From contig QEYB01001355.1 in the NCBI GenBank assembly GCA_017562135.1, positions 434,001 through 498,000 of the forward strand: DNA of 64,000 nt. Reading direction: 5' to 3'. Positions 60,746 to 64,000 of the stretch are shown piece by piece (the first letter of the stretch is position 1; every line of letters begins with the position of its first letter). This DNA comes from Dipylidium caninum (Eukaryota > Platyhelminthes > Cestoda > Cyclophyllidea > Dipylidiidae). The notes below the pieces were generated by a model, which worked only from the letters and a program-made list of their open reading frames with translations, did no database searches and had not been told where the DNA came from. A program made the position numbers and the translations under genes.

Positions 60746-63378
60746 CTGAATGGCCGTTGCGCCCGCCCGTCTGTGTCTGCAGTGCATTTTTTTGTCTCAG
60801 TGTCCGCTGCCAATGAAATTTTGTCGGCGGACACGGGGCCCGAAGGGGCGGAGGGGGGTGGCGGGGACGCCGAAGGGGCGGGGAAGGCGCGGAACGCGGG
60901 AGAGGACGAGAGGCAATCACGCACGCAAACTATGCCGATGCCTCGGGAGCGGAACACACACGCGCCATGCCAGAAGCGATTTTGGTGGCAGGCCAGTCAA
61001 ACGGGCGTGTGCGTCTTGTGAGAAAAAAGCACTTGGAAGTTACTCCGTGGCCGCTGACATCCACGTCTCCATCGGAGTGGCAAAACGAGGTCGGGGCGGG
61101 TCGCGTCGGGAAGATGCGACATTGCGCGCAGCCCCTCCACTCGATGCGCCCCGCCTCGAGCTCACCCCGAATGCGACATGACAACGGGAAGAGGGGCGGG
61201 CGGGGGGGGGGGCGGGGCGAGGCAAAGGATTCTCCGCCCTCACTGCGAGAGGCCGTCGATGGGATCGGCGCAGTCTACAGCGCCCCTGTCAGACTTTATC
61301 GGTGTGTTGATGATGTTACCGCGAAAAATCGTCTCCACGGGCAACATATTTTCCTGTTTTTAGTGGGAAACCGCAGTTGTTTGTTTCCCATCGTGTGGCG
61401 CCGACTTTCAAGTCGGTGGCCTTCAACACCCCGGAAGGCTTACCCCCCCCCCACACTGTCAGGTCTGCCTGGAGGGCGAAGTTGGGGTGGCGAGCCCTTC
61501 GCCACGAGGCTGCTTTTATGTCCTGCCCCCCGCCCCCGCCCCCCTCCTCATCCCGCTTCGGTGACGCCCTTGACCTTCCAGTGAAATTCCGCTTGTGCTC
61601 AATCGATCGAGGCAGCGTCGGCGGTGTGGGTTCCACCGACAGGTCTCAAAGGTGGGGGGGGGGAGGGGAGGGGCGGAAGCCGGGGCACCGGCTCACTGTG
61701 GCACCCTCTTCGATTTATTGATCCGCAGTCGAGGGGAATGCGATGTTCTGACGCCTCTCGGGTCAGCGTTCTCCCCTCCTTCCGGTCGTCACCTCGATTT
61801 GCGCGGACGGTGGTCGACTCGGAGGCGCCGACACCGCCGTGACCTTGGCGTCAACCGCCTCCCTTGAATAATCACTTGTCAGTTGATTCCACGTATTCTT
61901 TTCTTTTTCAAATTGACCACTTGGGCATTTCTGTTTTTCCACAATGGCAACAGATTTCAACTTGGGCGAACGGGAGCTTCACACTGAGGCATGAGACGCG
62001 CCATAACAGTTGCCATTTCGCAGTTATTCCGCATTATCGCACTCGCCGCGCATTCTCCCGTTCCCGGCCCCACCCTGCCCCCTCTCGCCCCCCGCTGGCC
62101 CCGTCAACAGGGGCGTGACTCGTGTGTCAGTCAGCAGACGCGGGAGAGCGCCGCTTCGCCCACTGCGTGTAGCCATGACCATCGCAATTGTTATTCACAC
62201 TCCGCGCCCCCGCCCCGGCCACCCCCCTTCCGCGGCGGAGGAGGAGGTCTCATCATCCGCGCATTTTATGCTCGGCGAAACTCGCGCGCGGCGAGGCGGG
62301 CCCGGAGGAGGTGCCGCTCCCGGCCCCGCCTCGCCGCCTCGACCAACGCGAGGTGGCATCGGGTTGGCAGCGCCGTAATCGCCCGCAGGTAAGGGGCCTG
62401 GCCCTCCTCCGCCCCGTCCACGCGCCCTCGTCGGGGTATCGCCCTCATGACGAGTGGAAGAAGCCAGTGGTGCACTTTCTCCCTCAACCCTCATCGCCTC
62501 GACGCGCAGTGATTTTTCCCACCCCCGCTGCCTGGCTCGGCTGCATCAGGAAAGTGGAAAGTCCTCAATCACAGCCTCGAAAAGTAAAGGACAGCGTTAG
62601 GGCCGAGAAAAGGTGACTTTCTGTCACGGCAACTGGGTCCAAAGGAAGAGGGTGGGATGCCTCGGTGGTGGGCGACCTCCTGCCACCCGGGAGGCCTGCG
62701 CGGTGGAATGCGGATTTCGTGGGCGTTCGTCCCTTCCTGGCCTGCGGCAACTGTCCGCCTTCCAGCATCCGGGCAACGCTACGTAGACGAGTGGGCCACA
62801 TGGTCATCAAGTCATGGTTGCCGTTAAGAATCCGGTCTCCCGAAGTTTTCTTCGGCATTGCCAGGGCTACTTCGCGATGGATTCTCGGCTCCCGGCCTCA
62901 AAGACACCTGGAGAAGGCTTCAGTGCCGACCACAAGGGCGGCCACAGGGGTTGGAGGCATTCGTGGGAGGAGGAAGAGGAGTGCTGCCTTGGTGGCCGGT
63001 GAAAGACAAGTGGAAGGCGGCGATTTCTTCCGCCTGACAGCGTTTGCAGTGGAAGCGAAGGAGCAGTTAGACGGCCTTTGCTGGGCGGAGCCGAGTCGTC
63101 GACCTCCCAAATCGTCTGCCGAATAGCCGACGGGCAAGTGGCCAACGAGAGACAACAGCCCCTCCCCCGACACCGCGATGAGGCCAGGTTGCCCAGTTTC
63201 TTGCCTGCGTTTGGGTCCCCCTGCCCTCCCCTGCACTCCCCTCTGCCCTCCCCTTCCCCTCCCATGTGATCTCGAAGCTGTCTGCCCCTCGCCTCCCCCC
63301 TCCCTGCCTGTGTGTGAGTCTTTGCCTCCTGAAGCCACACTCTCCGCCCGCATCGCCACCCGAGGGTCCCGTGCGTAC
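60746..63378. other. GC-rich stretch without a clear exon
   Basis: Rich in G- and C-runs (for example 61202-61212) and in CpG. Open frames on both strands are Arg/Pro/Gly-rich and look accidental. If the exons on either side belong to one gene, this is intronic. Confidence 0.4.
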
Positions 63379-63567
63379 TATCCCGCCTCGACGGCGGCGA
63401 GGCCGAAAGGCCGAGCAGAAGGCGTCGTTGGTCGTACAGTCGGTGATGTCCGCGATGGTCCGCACCAGAGTGGCCGCCGTTCCCGCAGTGCGATACCAAG
63501 CGGCTACGCGCTCGACGCTGGGCAGAGCAGCAGCGACAGCGTCCTTCAGCAACAGTGAGATGCGTGC
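63379..63567 (-). CDS. Possible exon, alanine-rich helical segment
   Basis: Starts after a GCGCAG acceptor and reads ISLLLKDAVAAALPSVERV, then AWYRTAGTAATLVRTIADI, an amphipathic, folded-looking sequence. The donor is ambiguous: GTACGC at 63378 leaves in phase 0, while an earlier GTACGA near 63443 leaves in phase 1. Neither matches the phase-2 entry of exon 60745-60637, so an exon is missing or they are different genes. Confidence 0.35.
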
Positions 63568-64000
63568 CTGCGCTCCCGTGGATTAGACGAGCGAGAAGCT
63601 GACGTGTATGTCTCTCGTCGTGCGTCACATATGTGTGACGCGTGCCCTTTACCACTAATCAGAGTAAAATCGCGCATTTTGGGAGGCAGATTTGTGAAGC
63701 GGCACAGTGGAAGGCAGTAATCACGCCATCCCGCCCCCCGGGCAGCCTCAACTGGGGGGGGGGGCGGGGCGATGGTGAGGAAGTCACTTGGGGGCTCGTC
63801 TCCATGGCCTCTGGTCGTTCAGCCTGCCGCATGGTGGTGCCAGGAAAGGCGAGGAGGAAGGCAATTCATCCTTCCCTGCTGTCTAGAGGGATCAAAACTC
63901 ATCGGGTGGGCACGTACACTTCCACTTGGAGTTATAACTTTATGACAATTGCGACCTGTGAATGCAACCGTACAAGCTTCCAACCGAATCCTCCAAAGCC
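63568..64000. other. Window end, no gene recognised
   Basis: Contains a perfect 8-bp-stem hairpin at 63622-63641 and an 11-base G-run at 63754-63764. Nothing else is recognised. Confidence 0.5.
63622..63641. repeat. Small perfect inverted repeat (hairpin)
   Basis: GCGTCACA, loop TATG, TGTGACGC. The arms contain TGACGC and GCGTCA half-sites like those bound by bZIP proteins. No gene start is known nearby, so a regulatory role is only a possibility. Confidence 0.6.

Noticed and set aside
1..64000. tRNA, rRNA, CRISPR or operon features
   Set aside because: No cloverleaf with a usable T-loop, no rRNA sequence and no regularly spaced repeats were seen; the gene structure is eukaryotic.

Overview
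This is animal nuclear DNA. Every recognisable gene is split by GT-AG introns (one intron is GC-AG), and no bacterial, phage or CRISPR feature is present. Three conserved genes are identified by protein motifs: menin (MEN1), a class B J-protein (DNAJB1/DNAJB13-like) and a formin of the FHOD/Fhos family. All three lie on the minus strand, as do exons of a fourth gene that I do not recognise. Many introns are only 70-140 nt, and one formin intron is 29 nt. That size spectrum is reported for parasitic flatworms, so a flatworm (perhaps a tapeworm) is my best guess, but the species is not proven.

Layout: 1-1012 has no gene. Positions 1013-12790 are bounded by two near-identical inverted arms of about 1.85 kb (1013-2864 and 10934-12790) around an 8-kb, mostly AT-richer, gene-free core. 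Positions 12791-18900 have no gene. Menin occupies 25958-18901 in eight coding exons and predicts about 1,171 aa, roughly twice the human length because of a long disordered insert. An AT-rich gap follows. The J-protein is at 30795-28117 (four exons, 378 aa) with a CpG-dense 5' end. The formin runs from 55077 to 33873 in about 27 coding exons, with GBD, DID, FH1, FH2 and DAD-like parts all recognisable. Another AT-rich gap (55.1-57.4 kb) precedes the unknown gene: exon 58728-57435, phase-compatible exon 60745-60637, and a possible further exon near 63.4-63.57 kb.

The genes do not form a pathway. Menin is a nuclear chromatin scaffold, the J-protein recruits and stimulates Hsp70, and FHOD organises actin filaments. 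Their shared orientation looks incidental. Most of the rest is GC-rich sequence with microsatellites and unusually many poly-G/poly-C runs. Single-base frame breaks in the formin and the unknown gene, and single-base length differences between the two inverted arms, often fall at homopolymers. Consensus sequencing error is therefore a serious alternative to real mutation, and exon models near such runs should be read with that in mind.
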